A stretch of DNA of 64,000 bases, taken from the NCBI GenBank assembly GCA_043497085.1, contig JBIEKI010000019.1. One strand, written 5' to 3'. A program made the position numbers and the translations under genes. Numbering within the stretch: the first letter of the stretch is position 1; every line of letters begins with the position of its first letter. Positions 56,076 through 64,000 of this stretch are shown one piece after another. The notes beneath the pieces are model-generated. The model worked only from the letters and a program-made list of their open reading frames with translations. It made no database searches and was not told the origin of the DNA. Source of the stretch: Thalassobacillus sp043497085 (GTDB lineage Bacteria > Bacillota > Bacilli > Bacillales > Halobacillaceae).

Positions 56076-58013
56076 ATGAGTTCAGAAGCACGTGCTGTCA
56101 GCACTAACCAAGCATCAGCAGAACATAAACAACAAACATTAATCTGGTGGGAGAAATTCAAAGAACATATCGAACTTATCGCTGCTATCGCCAGTGGTAT
56201 CCTTATTCTTACTGCCTGGATTTTTGAAGGTTCCATGAGCTATGGATTATTTGTAGCGCTTCATCTATCAGCGTTCGTGATGGGGGGATTCGCAAAGGCA
56301 AAAGAAGGTATTGAAGAAACGATTGAGAACAAAGAACTCAATGTGGAAATGCTGATGATTTTTGCTGCAGCCGGTTCTGCTATGATTGGCTATTGGACGG
56401 AAGGCGCTATTTTGATTTTCATCTTTGCCTTAAGCGGTGCCTTGGAAACATACACCATGAATAAAAGTCAGCGGGAAATATCTTCCCTGATGGATTTACA
56501 GCCAGAAGAGGCTTTACGTCTTCGTAATGGCAGAGAAGAACTAGTTTCTGTAAAGGACCTTCAACTAGGGGATCATATCCTCATTAAAGCTGGCGAACGT
56601 GTACCGTCCGATGGCAAAATCATCAAAGGCAGAACGAGCCTGGATGAAAGTGCAATCACCGGGGAATCTGTTCCAGTAACCAAAGAAACAGACGGGGAAG
56701 TTTTCGCCGGTACGGTGAATATTAATGGCAGTATTACCGTAGAAATCACGAAACCATCGGATGAAACCCTGTTTCAAAAAATCATCCAGCTTGTCCAATC
56801 CGCGCAAAGTGAGAAGTCACCTTCCCAATTATTCATCGAACGATTTGAAGGTACTTATGTAAAAATCGTTTTGATTGTCGTAGCATTAATGATGTTTTTG
56901 CCACACTTTCTGTTTGGCTGGAGCTGGACCGACACGATTTACCGGGCCATGATTTTGTTAGTGGTTGCTTCACCATGTGCGCTGGTCGCCTCCATCATGC
57001 CCGCCACGTTATCTGCCATCTCTAACGGAGCGCGGAATGGCGTATTATTCAAAGGCGGTGTCCATTTGGAAAACCTGTCCCACTTGAAAGCGATCGCTTT
57101 TGACAAGACAGGTACATTAACAAAAGGAAAGCCGGAAGTCACCGATATCTATTTCCGTTCTGATCAGGAATCCATAAAAGTGTTATCCGTTTTAACATCC
57201 ATCGAGCGCGAATCCAACCACCCGTTGGCTCAAGCAATCGTTAACTACACCGATACCATTCCTGACTTGGAAAGAGTGGAAATTACGAATATGCAGGACC
57301 TGGCCGGCAACGGTGTAACAGCTGAAGTAGACGGAGTAACCTGGAAAATTGGAAAACCTGGATTCTTGGGGAAAGACGAGGCAGAAGCCTTCCATAACGG
57401 TGTTTTAGAAACATTGGCACAGCAAGGAAAAACAGTAGTGTTTATCGGGGACGATGAAGGAATCGCCGGAGTTGTTGCTTTGAAGGATACTGTTCGTAAA
57501 GAAACAAAAGATGCCATTAAAGTATTACAAAAACATGGTGTATACACAGTCATGCTGACAGGCGATAACGAAACCACCGCCAAGGCAATTGCTGAAGAAG
57601 CCGGTCTTGATAACTACGTCGCGGAATGTATGCCTGAAGAAAAAGTTGAACAAGTGAAACTATTGCGTAATACCTTCGAGAATGTCGGGATGGTCGGAGA
57701 TGGAATTAATGATGCTCCTGCTCTTGCAACGGCGAACGTGGGAATCGCCATGGGAGAAGGTACCGACGTGGCATTAGAAACAGCCGACATCGTTTTGATG
57801 AAAAATGACTTGCCGAAAATTGCAAATGCCATTAAACTTTCCGAACGCATGAACAAAATCGTGAGACAAAATGTTGTCTTTTCAATCCTTGTGATTATGG
57901 CGCTTATCATTTCGAACTTCCTGCAAGTATTGGACCTTCCATTAGGTGTTATCGGCCACGAAGGGAGCACCATACTCGTTATTCTGAACGGGTTGCGGTT
58001 ATTGAAATCCTAA
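56076..58013 (+). CDS. pfeT: P1B4-type metal-exporting ATPase (PfeT/ZosA-like)
   Basis: The 645-residue P-type ATPase lacks an N-terminal metal-binding domain. It has the actuator 'TGESVPV', the membrane metal motif 'SPCALVAS', the phosphorylation site 'DKTGTLTKG', the ATP site 'SNHPLAQAI' and 'GDGINDAPALATANVGIAMG', and the P1B-4 hallmark 'HEGSTILVILNGLRLLKS'. This subtype exports Fe2+ or Co2+; B. subtilis PfeT (earlier ZosA, thought to take up zinc) is the nearest known protein. The ATG at 56076 is 9 bases behind AAAGGAG. A PerR box upstream ties it to peroxide and iron stress. Confidence 0.92.
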   Translation: MSSEARAVSTNQASAEHKQQTLIWWEKFKEHIELIAAIASGILILTAWIFEGSMSYGLFVALHLSAFVMGGFAKAKEGIEETIENKELNVEMLMIFAAAGSAMIGYWTEGAILIFIFALSGALETYTMNKSQREISSLMDLQPEEALRLRNGREELVSVKDLQLGDHILIKAGERVPSDGKIIKGRTSLDESAITGESVPVTKETDGEVFAGTVNINGSITVEITKPSDETLFQKIIQLVQSAQSEKSPSQLFIERFEGTYVKIVLIVVALMMFLPHFLFGWSWTDTIYRAMILLVVASPCALVASIMPATLSAISNGARNGVLFKGGVHLENLSHLKAIAFDKTGTLTKGKPEVTDIYFRSDQESIKVLSVLTSIERESNHPLAQAIVNYTDTIPDLERVEITNMQDLAGNGVTAEVDGVTWKIGKPGFLGKDEAEAFHNGVLETLAQQGKTVVFIGDDEGIAGVVALKDTVRKETKDAIKVLQKHGVYTVMLTGDNETTAKAIAEEAGLDNYVAECMPEEKVEQVKLLRNTFENVGMVGDGINDAPALATANVGIAMGEGTDVALETADIVLMKNDLPKIANAIKLSERMNKIVRQNVVFSILVIMALIISNFLQVLDLPLGVIGHEGSTILVILNGLRLLKS

Positions 58014-58144
58014 ATGATATAGTTTTTTCATTAAAAAAATTGCCTTTAAGCTTGAAATGCAGGTGCAGGGATCCGCTCGGATTCTCGTAGATCCCGCAGC
58101 TGTTCATATTGTTAACAAAATTCTGCTTTCTTACTTGCATGACA

Positions 58145-58169
58145 AAGGGCTTCCTCTGAGGAAGCCCTT
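58145..58169 (+). terminator. Strong terminator after pfeT
   Basis: AAGGGCTTCC / GGAAGCCCTT with inner TCTGA loop, followed by TCTTTTTT. The preceding 130 bases hold another small GC hairpin (about 58069-58096) and no gene. Confidence 0.9.
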
Positions 58170-58174
58170 CTTTT

Positions 58175-58285
58175 TTAATGGAATTTATTCTGCTTATTCG
58201 CGGAACTGCTTGTTTTGTGCTTTGGTGCGTCACTCTTTTGTTTTTTGTTATTCTTATTATTATGGTTTTGTTTATTATCACTCAT
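58175..58285 (-). CDS. Small Asn/Lys/Gln-rich peptide
   Basis: A 36-residue frame starts at ATG 58285, eight bases behind AAAGGAG. The product is extremely hydrophilic ('KQNHNNKNNKKQKSDAPKHK...SANKQNK'), a composition like some minor small acid-soluble spore proteins, but I do not recognise a family. Its stop codon touches the T run of the pfeT terminator. Support rests on the ribosome binding site and composition. Confidence 0.55.
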   Translation of the reverse strand: MSDNKQNHNNKNNKKQKSDAPKHKTSSSANKQNKFH

Positions 58286-58353
58286 CACTGCCACTCCTTT
58301 ATTGAATTTGCTCTTAGTTTCCACATGGATGGCAGCAACTATTCCTGGCTATG

Positions 58354-59181
58354 TCAGGAATGAATGCCAAGTTTTCGTCGGCGTAATATCGCATTAATTT
58401 CCCCGCCTAAAATAATGATGATCCCTGACAAATAAAACCAGACCATCAGAACGATAAACCCGCCCAGACTTCCATAAGTGGCTGAGTAGTTTCCCATACT
58501 GGTGACGTAAAAAGAAAATAATAAGGAAACGATCTGCCACCCGACGGTAGCAAAAACCGCTCCTGGGAAAGCATGTCTTATCTTGATATATTTGTTCGGT
58601 GCCAGCATATATAAAAACATCAATACGACGAAAAAGATGATTGATGATATTACCCAGCGCAACGCATTCCAGAGTTCAAGAAAACCTGCCGAAAGTCCGA
58701 AGATAGAAAACAAATAAACACCGATCATCTTCCCGAAGACAGGGAGTAAAAATGCGACAGCAATGACCCCGATCATCGAAACCGTCAATACAATAGCAAT
58801 GATCCTTCCAACAACCGGTGAACGGCTTTCTTCCACTTCGTAAGCACGGTTGAAAGCCCGCATAATAGAATTTACTCCGTTCGATGCAGACCACAATGTA
58901 CCAATAATTCCAATCGATAGCAAACCGCCATTCTGGTTTTCCATAAGTTCGGTCAAATTTTCCTGGATCAGTGTGTAGGTTTCCGGCGGGGCGTATGTAT
59001 GAATGAAGACCAGTAACCTTTCCTGAGACAAACGCATATACCCTAAAAGAGTAACGAGGAATATCATAAAAGGAAATAATGATAATAAAAAGAAGTAGGA
59101 CAGCTGGGCGGCCATCCCGCTGATATCATCTTTGTTGAAACTGGCACCTACCTCTTTTATCAAACTAAAAAAGTCCTTCAT
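58354..59181 (-). CDS. yfkH: YihY/BrkB-family membrane protein (YfkH)
   Basis: The 275-residue protein has six membrane segments and the YihY pattern 'GMAAQLSYFFLLSLFPFMIFLV', 'TLWSASNGVNSIMRAFNRAYEVEESRS', 'APNKYIKIRHAFPGAVFATVGWQIVSLLFSFYV' and 'YGSLGGFIVLMVWFYLSGIIIILGGEINAIL'. The family was once called ribonuclease BN by mistake; its function is unknown. It lies downstream of the YtxH-like and phosphatase genes in the same order as yfkJ-yfkI-yfkH in B. subtilis. Confidence 0.9.
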   Translation of the reverse strand: MKDFFSLIKEVGASFNKDDISGMAAQLSYFFLLSLFPFMIFLVTLLGYMRLSQERLLVFIHTYAPPETYTLIQENLTELMENQNGGLLSIGIIGTLWSASNGVNSIMRAFNRAYEVEESRSPVVGRIIAIVLTVSMIGVIAVAFLLPVFGKMIGVYLFSIFGLSAGFLELWNALRWVISSIIFFVVLMFLYMLAPNKYIKIRHAFPGAVFATVGWQIVSLLFSFYVTSMGNYSATYGSLGGFIVLMVWFYLSGIIIILGGEINAILRRRKLGIHS

Positions 59182-59214
59182 GATATCCCTCTTCCCCTAA
59201 CCTTAAACAGTCTG

Positions 59215-59544
59215 TTATGATACGTCACGGTGATCGGCTATTTTTTCAACATCCTTCTCAATTTCTTTTTCCCATTCGCTTACCTTATCAAGCAGCGCTT
59301 CCACTTTATTCAATATTTCCAGCACATCTTTCGCTCCATCTGCCAGACGGTTCGTCAATTGATTGTATTGGAGTCGCAGCTGACGGATTGCCTCCGATGG
59401 GTTTGACGAATAGCTCCTGGCAGATCTGCCCGCTTGTTTCGTGCTGCCCCAAACATAATTCCTTGTGTCCTTGTCCAGCAATGTCACAGCTCCTCCTATA
59501 ACAGCGCCAATGATGACCCCTTTCCAAAACTTATGCTCTTCCAT
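59215..59544 (-). CDS. YtxH-domain-like small protein (YfkI position)
   Basis: The 109-residue protein has one N-terminal Gly-rich membrane segment ('FWKGVIIGAVIGGAVTLLDKDTR', about residues 5-24) typical of YtxH domains, then a long amphipathic helix region ('LADGAKDVLEILNKVEALLDKVSEWEKEIEKDVEKIAD'). It is probably membrane-anchored with a coiled coil. The function is unknown. It lies 6 bases after the phosphatase gene. Confidence 0.82.
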   Translation of the reverse strand: MEEHKFWKGVIIGAVIGGAVTLLDKDTRNYVWGSTKQAGRSARSYSSNPSEAIRQLRLQYNQLTNRLADGAKDVLEILNKVEALLDKVSEWEKEIEKDVEKIADHRDVS

Positions 59545-59550
59545 AATTTC

Positions 59551-60030
59551 CTATTCCTCCTTTGATAACTGATGCTCTTGTTTTATTTTATATAATAGCT
59601 CCCTACACCCTGCTGAAACGAGTTCATACACATACTCAAAATTACCGGTGAAAAATGGATCCGGCACATCTTTCACTTCCGAGTCCGGAATAAAGTCCAG
59701 CAACCGGGCTACGGTCACCTCATCACTTTTACGGATTCCCGCCATATCTGTAACGTTTTTAGCGTCCATCGCAATTAAGTAATCAAAATCGTCCCAATCC
59801 TTTTCATGAATCTGCCTGGCAGTCATCCCTTCATAAGAAATTGCATACTGGTCTAAAACACCTCTAGTCCCTTCATGCGGGAGGTCCCCCACATGCCAAT
59901 GGCCTACACCTGCTGAATCTACAGTAATCTCCGATTCCAATCCCTCTTTTTTAACGAGATCACGAAAAATAGCTTCTGCCATCGGTGAACGGCAGATGTT
60001 TCCTAAACAAACGAATAAAACTTTTATCAT
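59551..60030 (-). CDS. yfkJ: Low-molecular-weight protein-tyrosine phosphatase (YfkJ)
   Basis: The 159-residue enzyme has the P-loop 'VCLGNICRSPMAEAIF' (CxxxxxR, nucleophile Cys near residue 7) and the general acid in 'DVPDPFFTGNFEYV'. It dephosphorylates protein tyrosine or arginine residues; B. subtilis YfkJ is active on phosphotyrosine and linked to ethanol stress resistance. The start is ATG 60030 behind GGGGGAGAAG. It is the first gene of the yfkJ-I-H unit. Confidence 0.92.
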   Translation of the reverse strand: MIKVLFVCLGNICRSPMAEAIFRDLVKKEGLESEITVDSAGVGHWHVGDLPHEGTRGVLDQYAISYEGMTARQIHEKDWDDFDYLIAMDAKNVTDMAGIRKSDEVTVARLLDFIPDSEVKDVPDPFFTGNFEYVYELVSAGCRELLYKIKQEHQLSKEE

Positions 60031-60149
60031 TATTTCTTCTCCCCCAATACCTTTCATTTTATAGCACACAAATTTTGTATATAGCGCCCAATACCCCCAT
60101 ATTACAGGTAAAAAACCGCTTTCTCATCCACTATTATACCCAAAATAGC

Positions 60150-60179
60150 TTGACATTTCTTCAAAGTTTTCGGAATATT
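60150..60179 (+). promoter_or_regulatory. Probable promoter of the AGCS symporter gene
   Basis: A perfect TTGACA (60150-60155) is followed after 18 bases by AATATT; TATTTT two bases later is an alternative -10. Confidence 0.5.
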
Positions 60180-60243
60180 TTATATATACGAAAAAAAGGG
60201 GGTAATCATCATACAAGATGTCTTAAGCAACATCTCCGGCATT

Positions 60244-61581
60244 GTGTGGGGTCCAGTGCTATTGATTTTACTTGTCGGTACAGGTATCTACCTGACACTT
60301 CGGCTTGGATTCTTACAGTTCTCAGCACTTCCCTATGCGTTGAAGCTCGCATTTAGTCCGGGGAAACAGGACAAGAAATCGAAAGGGGATATTTCCCACT
60401 ACCAAGCCTTGACCACAGCTATGGCGGCAACTATTGGAACAGGTAACATCGCGGGGGTTGCAACTGCAGTCGTACTAGGCGGTCCCGGCGCCGTGTTCTG
60501 GATGTGGATTACAGCCATTTTTGGGATGGCGACTAAATATGCAGAGGCGGTACTGGCGGTCAAATATCGTACAACCGATAAATACGGTAACATGTCTGGC
60601 GGCCCGATGTATTACTTAGACCGTGGCCTGAAAATGAAAGGCCTTGGTAAAACACTCGGTATTCTATTTGCAATTTTCGGTGCCATCGCTGCATTCGGTA
60701 TTGGAAACATGGTTCAGTCCAATTCCGTTTCTGATGCTCTCCAATCAACTTTCTCCGTCCCTACGTGGGTTACCGGGTTGGTTCTGACAATCCTGGCTGC
60801 CCTGGTACTACTTGGTGGAATCAAAAGTATTGGTAAAGTAACCGCATTTTTTGTACCGATCATGGCGATATTTTATGTCATTGGTGCACTTATTATTATC
60901 TTCACTAATTTTCAACTTGTTCCCGCTGCATTTGGGACTATATTCAATGACGCATTCACTGGAAGCGCAGTAGGAGGCGGGTTATTAGGTACAGCTATCC
61001 GTTTCGGTGTGGCACGAGGCGTGTTCTCGAACGAAGCTGGTCTAGGTTCCGCTCCGATTGCTGCCGCTGCAGCAAAAACCGACTACCCTGGACGTCAGGC
61101 TTTAGTATCCATGACCCAGGTTTTGATCGATACCATCATTGTTTGTACAATGACTGGCTTGACCATCGTCATGGCTGGCCAATATGGCAATGGCGAACTG
61201 GATGGTGCTGATTTGACTACCGCTTCCTTCTCCATTTTCTTAGGTGATTTTGGTGGTTATATCGTTTCACTCGGCCTTGTGTTCTTTGCCTTTTCTACCA
61301 TTGTCGGCTGGTCTTATTATGGTGAAAAATGCTTCGGATTCTTGACGAAGGACCGTGCACTGCCACTTTATAAAATTGCGTTCGTTTTATTCGTTTTCGT
61401 CGGCGCCGTACAAGAGTTGGGTATCGTTTGGACATTCGCAGATATTATGAACGGATTGATGGCGTTCCCTAACTTAATCGGTCTCCTGCTCCTATCCGGA
61501 GTAGTGGCAGCCGAAACAAAGCGTTTCATGAAAGTCGCCAAGGAAGAAAAGCAACAAGAGAAACAATCTTCCTATTCATAA
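60244..61581 (+). CDS. Alanine/glycine:cation symporter (AGCS family)
   Basis: The protein of at least 445 residues has about eleven membrane segments and AGCS motifs 'TAMAATIGTGNIAGVATAVVLGGPGAVFWMWITA', 'GGPMYYLDRGL', 'FGVARGVFSNEAGLGSAPIAAAAAKT' and 'WSYYGEKC'. It takes up alanine, glycine or glutamine with Na+ or H+. The GTG at 60244 has no ribosome binding site. The same frame continues upstream ('IQDVLSNISGIVWGP', a normal AGCS N-terminus) to just behind AAAGGGGG, where only ATC/ATC/ATA (60205-60213) could start translation. The true start may therefore be a rare codon. Confidence 0.88.
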   Translation: MWGPVLLILLVGTGIYLTLRLGFLQFSALPYALKLAFSPGKQDKKSKGDISHYQALTTAMAATIGTGNIAGVATAVVLGGPGAVFWMWITAIFGMATKYAEAVLAVKYRTTDKYGNMSGGPMYYLDRGLKMKGLGKTLGILFAIFGAIAAFGIGNMVQSNSVSDALQSTFSVPTWVTGLVLTILAALVLLGGIKSIGKVTAFFVPIMAIFYVIGALIIIFTNFQLVPAAFGTIFNDAFTGSAVGGGLLGTAIRFGVARGVFSNEAGLGSAPIAAAAAKTDYPGRQALVSMTQVLIDTIIVCTMTGLTIVMAGQYGNGELDGADLTTASFSIFLGDFGGYIVSLGLVFFAFSTIVGWSYYGEKCFGFLTKDRALPLYKIAFVLFVFVGAVQELGIVWTFADIMNGLMAFPNLIGLLLLSGVVAAETKRFMKVAKEEKQQEKQSSYS

Positions 61582-61603
61582 TTAGAGCAAAGTGCTAGTT
61601 TAA

Positions 61604-61637
61604 AATAAAGCAACGCCAGGCCTGGCGTTGCTTTATT
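61604..61637. terminator. Bidirectional terminator
   Basis: Perfect 34-base palindrome, AATAAAGCAACGCCAGG and its complement, between convergent genes. Confidence 0.93.
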
Positions 61638-63831
61638 ATGTCTTTTGATAGATATAATGGTTTCTTTTTGTCAATAAGCCTTCAAATTCAGCTGGCGGGA
61701 GCGGCTTACTGAAATGATACCCTTGGTAATGATCGCAGCCATTCTGCTCAAGAAACCCAAGGATTGCAGGTTTCTCTACACCCTCTCCTACTACTTCGAG
61801 CTTAAACGTGTGTCCCAGTTGAATCATAGCCTTTACAATTTCAGCATCACTTGGATCTGTACCGATATCCTTGATAAAGGATTGATCGATTTTCAAGTAG
61901 TTGATCGGAAATTTACGTAAATAACTCAACGAGGAGTACCCTGTTCCAAAATCATCAATCGACAATGCGATTCCAAGCCTTCTCAGCTCCTGCATTGTCC
62001 TGATGCATGCTTCTGTATTCTGCATGATACTATTTTCAGTGATTTCAATTTCCAAAAATTCAGCTGGCATACCCGTCTTCTCTAATACTTTTTGGACACG
62101 GCCAGCAAAGTCATGACGCTGGATTTCTTCTGCTGACACATTGATGGCTACGCGCTCAGGTGCATACCCCTTTTCCATCCACTCTTGATTCTGGCGGCAA
62201 GCTTCATACAGTACCCACTCTCCCAACTGGACAATCAGCCCGGTCTCTTCGGCAATAGGGATGAATTTCCCCGGAGAAATAAAACCTCTTTGAGGATGGT
62301 TCCAACGGACCAAAGCTTCCATCCCGCTGATCACCCCCGAACGGACATCTATTTTAGGCTGGTAATACAGCATTAATTCTTTTTTACTGATAGCCTCACG
62401 TAAATCCCCTTCCAAAGAAACCAGTTCATTATAATATGCATTCATGGAAGCAGTATAAAAAAGTAAACTCTGGCGTCCATTCAATTTACAATAATGCATG
62501 GCAATATCAGCATTTCCAATCAATTTACCCGCAGTCATACCTCCCCCGGAGTATTGGGCAATCCCGATACTGGATGTTATGAAGAATTCTTTCCCCATCA
62601 AATGGATTGGTTTGCTGACCTGATCTAAAATCGCATCACCGATCTCACGTGCCATTTTTTTCGATGTCACCTGTTCTGAGATGACAAGAAACTCATCTCC
62701 TCCAAGGCGGTACAGTTCGCCTATTCCTCTGATTGCTTCCTTGATACGAGCAGCCATCAACTGGATGACCTCATCACCTGCCGTATGTCCAAGTGCATCA
62801 TTTACATATTTGAAGCGGTCTAAATCGCATAAAAAAATGGTAATAGGCGTCTCCAGCTTTTCCTCATAAGATATCCTAGCTTCTAAATCCTCTTGTACTT
62901 TTCTCCTGTTAGGCAAATCTGTCAATGGGTCGTGATAGGCCATATGCCTGACCCGTAATTCTGCTTCCGCATGTACGGAAATATCGACTGAAGAACCGAT
63001 TATCTCTACCACTTCACCATTCTGGCGGATTGGCGCAAGCGTTGAATAAAGATAACGATCCTTCAGCTTATGTTTATATGTAATATGCTCACCAGCAAAT
63101 GCCTGATTATATTTGTCTTTCAGGTACGCAGCCTTGACAGGATCAAAAATTTCTTCCAACTTTTTACCTTCCACGTAAGAAGTAGTCAATCCTAAATCCC
63201 TGGCCAGCTTTCCTTCGTACATCGTAAAATGATAATAATCATCTTGATGATGCTGTACCTTAAACACCATGTTCATCAAAGCTTCTACGGTACGTTGAAA
63301 ATCATTTTCCACCTGATCCGCCAAGCTCGCTTCCATTTGCTTGGCATCCGTTATATCTGACCGAAAAGCAATGAAGGAATAAGGCTTTCCCTCTGCTGTC
63401 AGCAAGGGTACAATCGTAGTTTTCACCCAAAAAATCTCTCCTGACTTTTTCCGGTTGCATATATCCCCATTCCACACATTACCTTGCAATATTTCGGTCC
63501 ACAATTTTTGATAAAAAGCAGGTGGATGCTGATTAGATTTTAATAATCGATGGGTATTCCCTATTAATTCTCTTCGATTGTATTGGGTAAGGGAACAAAA
63601 CTGATCATCCGCATAAATGATTCTTCCTGTCACGTCAGTAACAGTGATTGTCAGGGCTTGTTCCATTGCATATTTAAGATCATGGTACTTGTCCAGATAC
63701 CCATGTACCAGCGCTTCTAATTCATCGATCGTTTCTCGTACCTGCTCATCCTTGATATGGTCGTTTAAATTTTCAAGCAAACGCTTAAATTTTGTACGAT
63801 CATTTGAAGTATCCAAGTTCAAAATGTTCAT
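61636..63831 (-). CDS. PAS-GGDEF-EAL protein for c-di-GMP turnover
   Basis: The 731-residue protein has no membrane segment. It has an N-terminal helical region, a PAS/PAC domain (about 55-170, ending 'FIAFRSDITDAKQ'), a second PAS-like domain (about 180-300), a GGDEF domain with the intact motif 'RLGGDEFLVI' (GGDEF starts at residue 377) and an EAL domain with 'GMEALVRW' (Glu505), 'NVSAEEIQ', 'EITEN', 'IDDFGTGYSSL' and 'KIDQSFI'. Both catalytic motifs look intact, so it could make or degrade c-di-GMP. ATG 63831 is 5 bases behind AAAGGTGG. Confidence 0.93.
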   Translation of the reverse strand: MNILNLDTSNDRTKFKRLLENLNDHIKDEQVRETIDELEALVHGYLDKYHDLKYAMEQALTITVTDVTGRIIYADDQFCSLTQYNRRELIGNTHRLLKSNQHPPAFYQKLWTEILQGNVWNGDICNRKKSGEIFWVKTTIVPLLTAEGKPYSFIAFRSDITDAKQMEASLADQVENDFQRTVEALMNMVFKVQHHQDDYYHFTMYEGKLARDLGLTTSYVEGKKLEEIFDPVKAAYLKDKYNQAFAGEHITYKHKLKDRYLYSTLAPIRQNGEVVEIIGSSVDISVHAEAELRVRHMAYHDPLTDLPNRRKVQEDLEARISYEEKLETPITIFLCDLDRFKYVNDALGHTAGDEVIQLMAARIKEAIRGIGELYRLGGDEFLVISEQVTSKKMAREIGDAILDQVSKPIHLMGKEFFITSSIGIAQYSGGGMTAGKLIGNADIAMHYCKLNGRQSLLFYTASMNAYYNELVSLEGDLREAISKKELMLYYQPKIDVRSGVISGMEALVRWNHPQRGFISPGKFIPIAEETGLIVQLGEWVLYEACRQNQEWMEKGYAPERVAINVSAEEIQRHDFAGRVQKVLEKTGMPAEFLEIEITENSIMQNTEACIRTMQELRRLGIALSIDDFGTGYSSLSYLRKFPINYLKIDQSFIKDIGTDPSDAEIVKAMIQLGHTFKLEVVGEGVEKPAILGFLEQNGCDHYQGYHFSKPLPPAEFEGLLTKRNHYIYQKT

Positions 63832-63904
63832 GGTATCCACCTTTACCCAATATTCGTTATGATTCGACAATCCCTCCTTAAGTATAAATGAATATACCCA
63901 TTTT

Positions 63905-63938
63905 AAAAAGCCTACAACCACTTAGGAGTAAGCTTTTT
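63905..63938. terminator. Hairpin upstream of the GGDEF-EAL gene
   Basis: AAAAAGC / GCTTTTT outer stem with partial inner pairing, T-rich on both sides. It may end a gene beyond the right edge or lie in the leader of the GGDEF-EAL gene. Confidence 0.45.
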
Positions 63939-64000
63939 TACAGTCTTATATCCTATCATAATTTTCATAACAACAATTAAAAAAGTGATTTTAGAACTAT

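Noticed and set aside
58057..58397. Overlapping hydrophobic plus-strand frames of 60-82 codons
   Set aside because: They are read antisense through the AT-rich Asn/Lys peptide gene and across the pfeT terminator; none has a suitable start signal.
63832..64000. c-di-GMP riboswitch before the GGDEF-EAL gene
   Set aside because: No GEMM core or tetraloop-receptor pattern is seen; only a simple hairpin at 63905-63938.

Overview
The window looks like chromosome of a low-to-moderate GC Gram-positive bacterium of the family Bacillaceae, most likely a moderately halophilic genus related to Halobacillus. The evidence is AGGAGG-type ribosome binding sites, sigma-B, Zur, PerR and TRAP sites of Bacillus type, orthologues of B. 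subtilis yxlEFG, yfkD/F/H/I/J, pdaA, bshB2, typA and zur, and a BCCT carrier plus Na+/H+ and Na+/Ca2+ exchangers. The genus is an inference.

Layout. 1-240: the 5' end of a class IIC group II intron sits just behind the terminator of a tRNA-Ala(GGC) gene (minus strand). 345-737: a sigma-B-controlled YflT-type stress gene. 790-7534: a complete tryptophan operon trpEDCFBA plus trpG, with a TRAP leader of twelve (G/T)AG triplets. 7635-9555: yxlEFG-type membrane protein and ABC exporter. 9556-13672: an IS end remnant, a long palindrome, an AT-rich acetyltransferase joined to a rodA/ftsW gene, and a LysM-M14 wall peptidase. 13.7-18.5 kb: CaCA exchanger, a frameshifted trmO, a UvrD-type helicase, and a deletion scar joining tusA and a metallo-beta-lactamase gene. 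18.7-24.8 kb: isochorismatase-type hydrolase, nadE, K+ channel, bshB2, sigma-B csbD, and an IS200/IS605-family element with an intact TnpB. 24.9-38.9 kb: typA, a two-component system beside a YtkA lipoprotein, an M3 peptidase, an LLM flavoenzyme with DUF5694, a BCCT carrier, an amidase and small membrane proteins. 39-48.5 kb: an acyl-CoA ligase, a YitT protein, a PAS histidine kinase, pdaA, a YuiF-type antiporter, an SE1561 small protein and yfkD. 48.6-54 kb: OsmC, YfkF and the zinc uptake operon znuC-znuB-zur-znuA with two Zur boxes. 54.2-64 kb: an amino-acid ABC permease and binding protein without an ATPase, PerR-controlled pfeT, the yfkH-I-J cluster, an AGCS symporter and a PAS-GGDEF-EAL protein.

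Most genes are housekeeping or stress and ion homeostasis. The unusual material is non-coding: (i) a roughly 100-bp interspersed repeat in four copies, all in the same orientation and each ending on the minus strand in a terminator-like hairpin, one directly in the typA leader; (ii) a large fold-back repeat in three copies, one interrupted by the TnpB element; (iii) the intron at a terminator; and (iv) a TRAP leader without an obvious intrinsic terminator. Two genes are visibly broken (trmO, tusA/MBL). Four small genes at 18744, 38863, 47526 and 58285 rest mainly on good ribosome binding sites. I found no CRISPR array, prophage or defence island.
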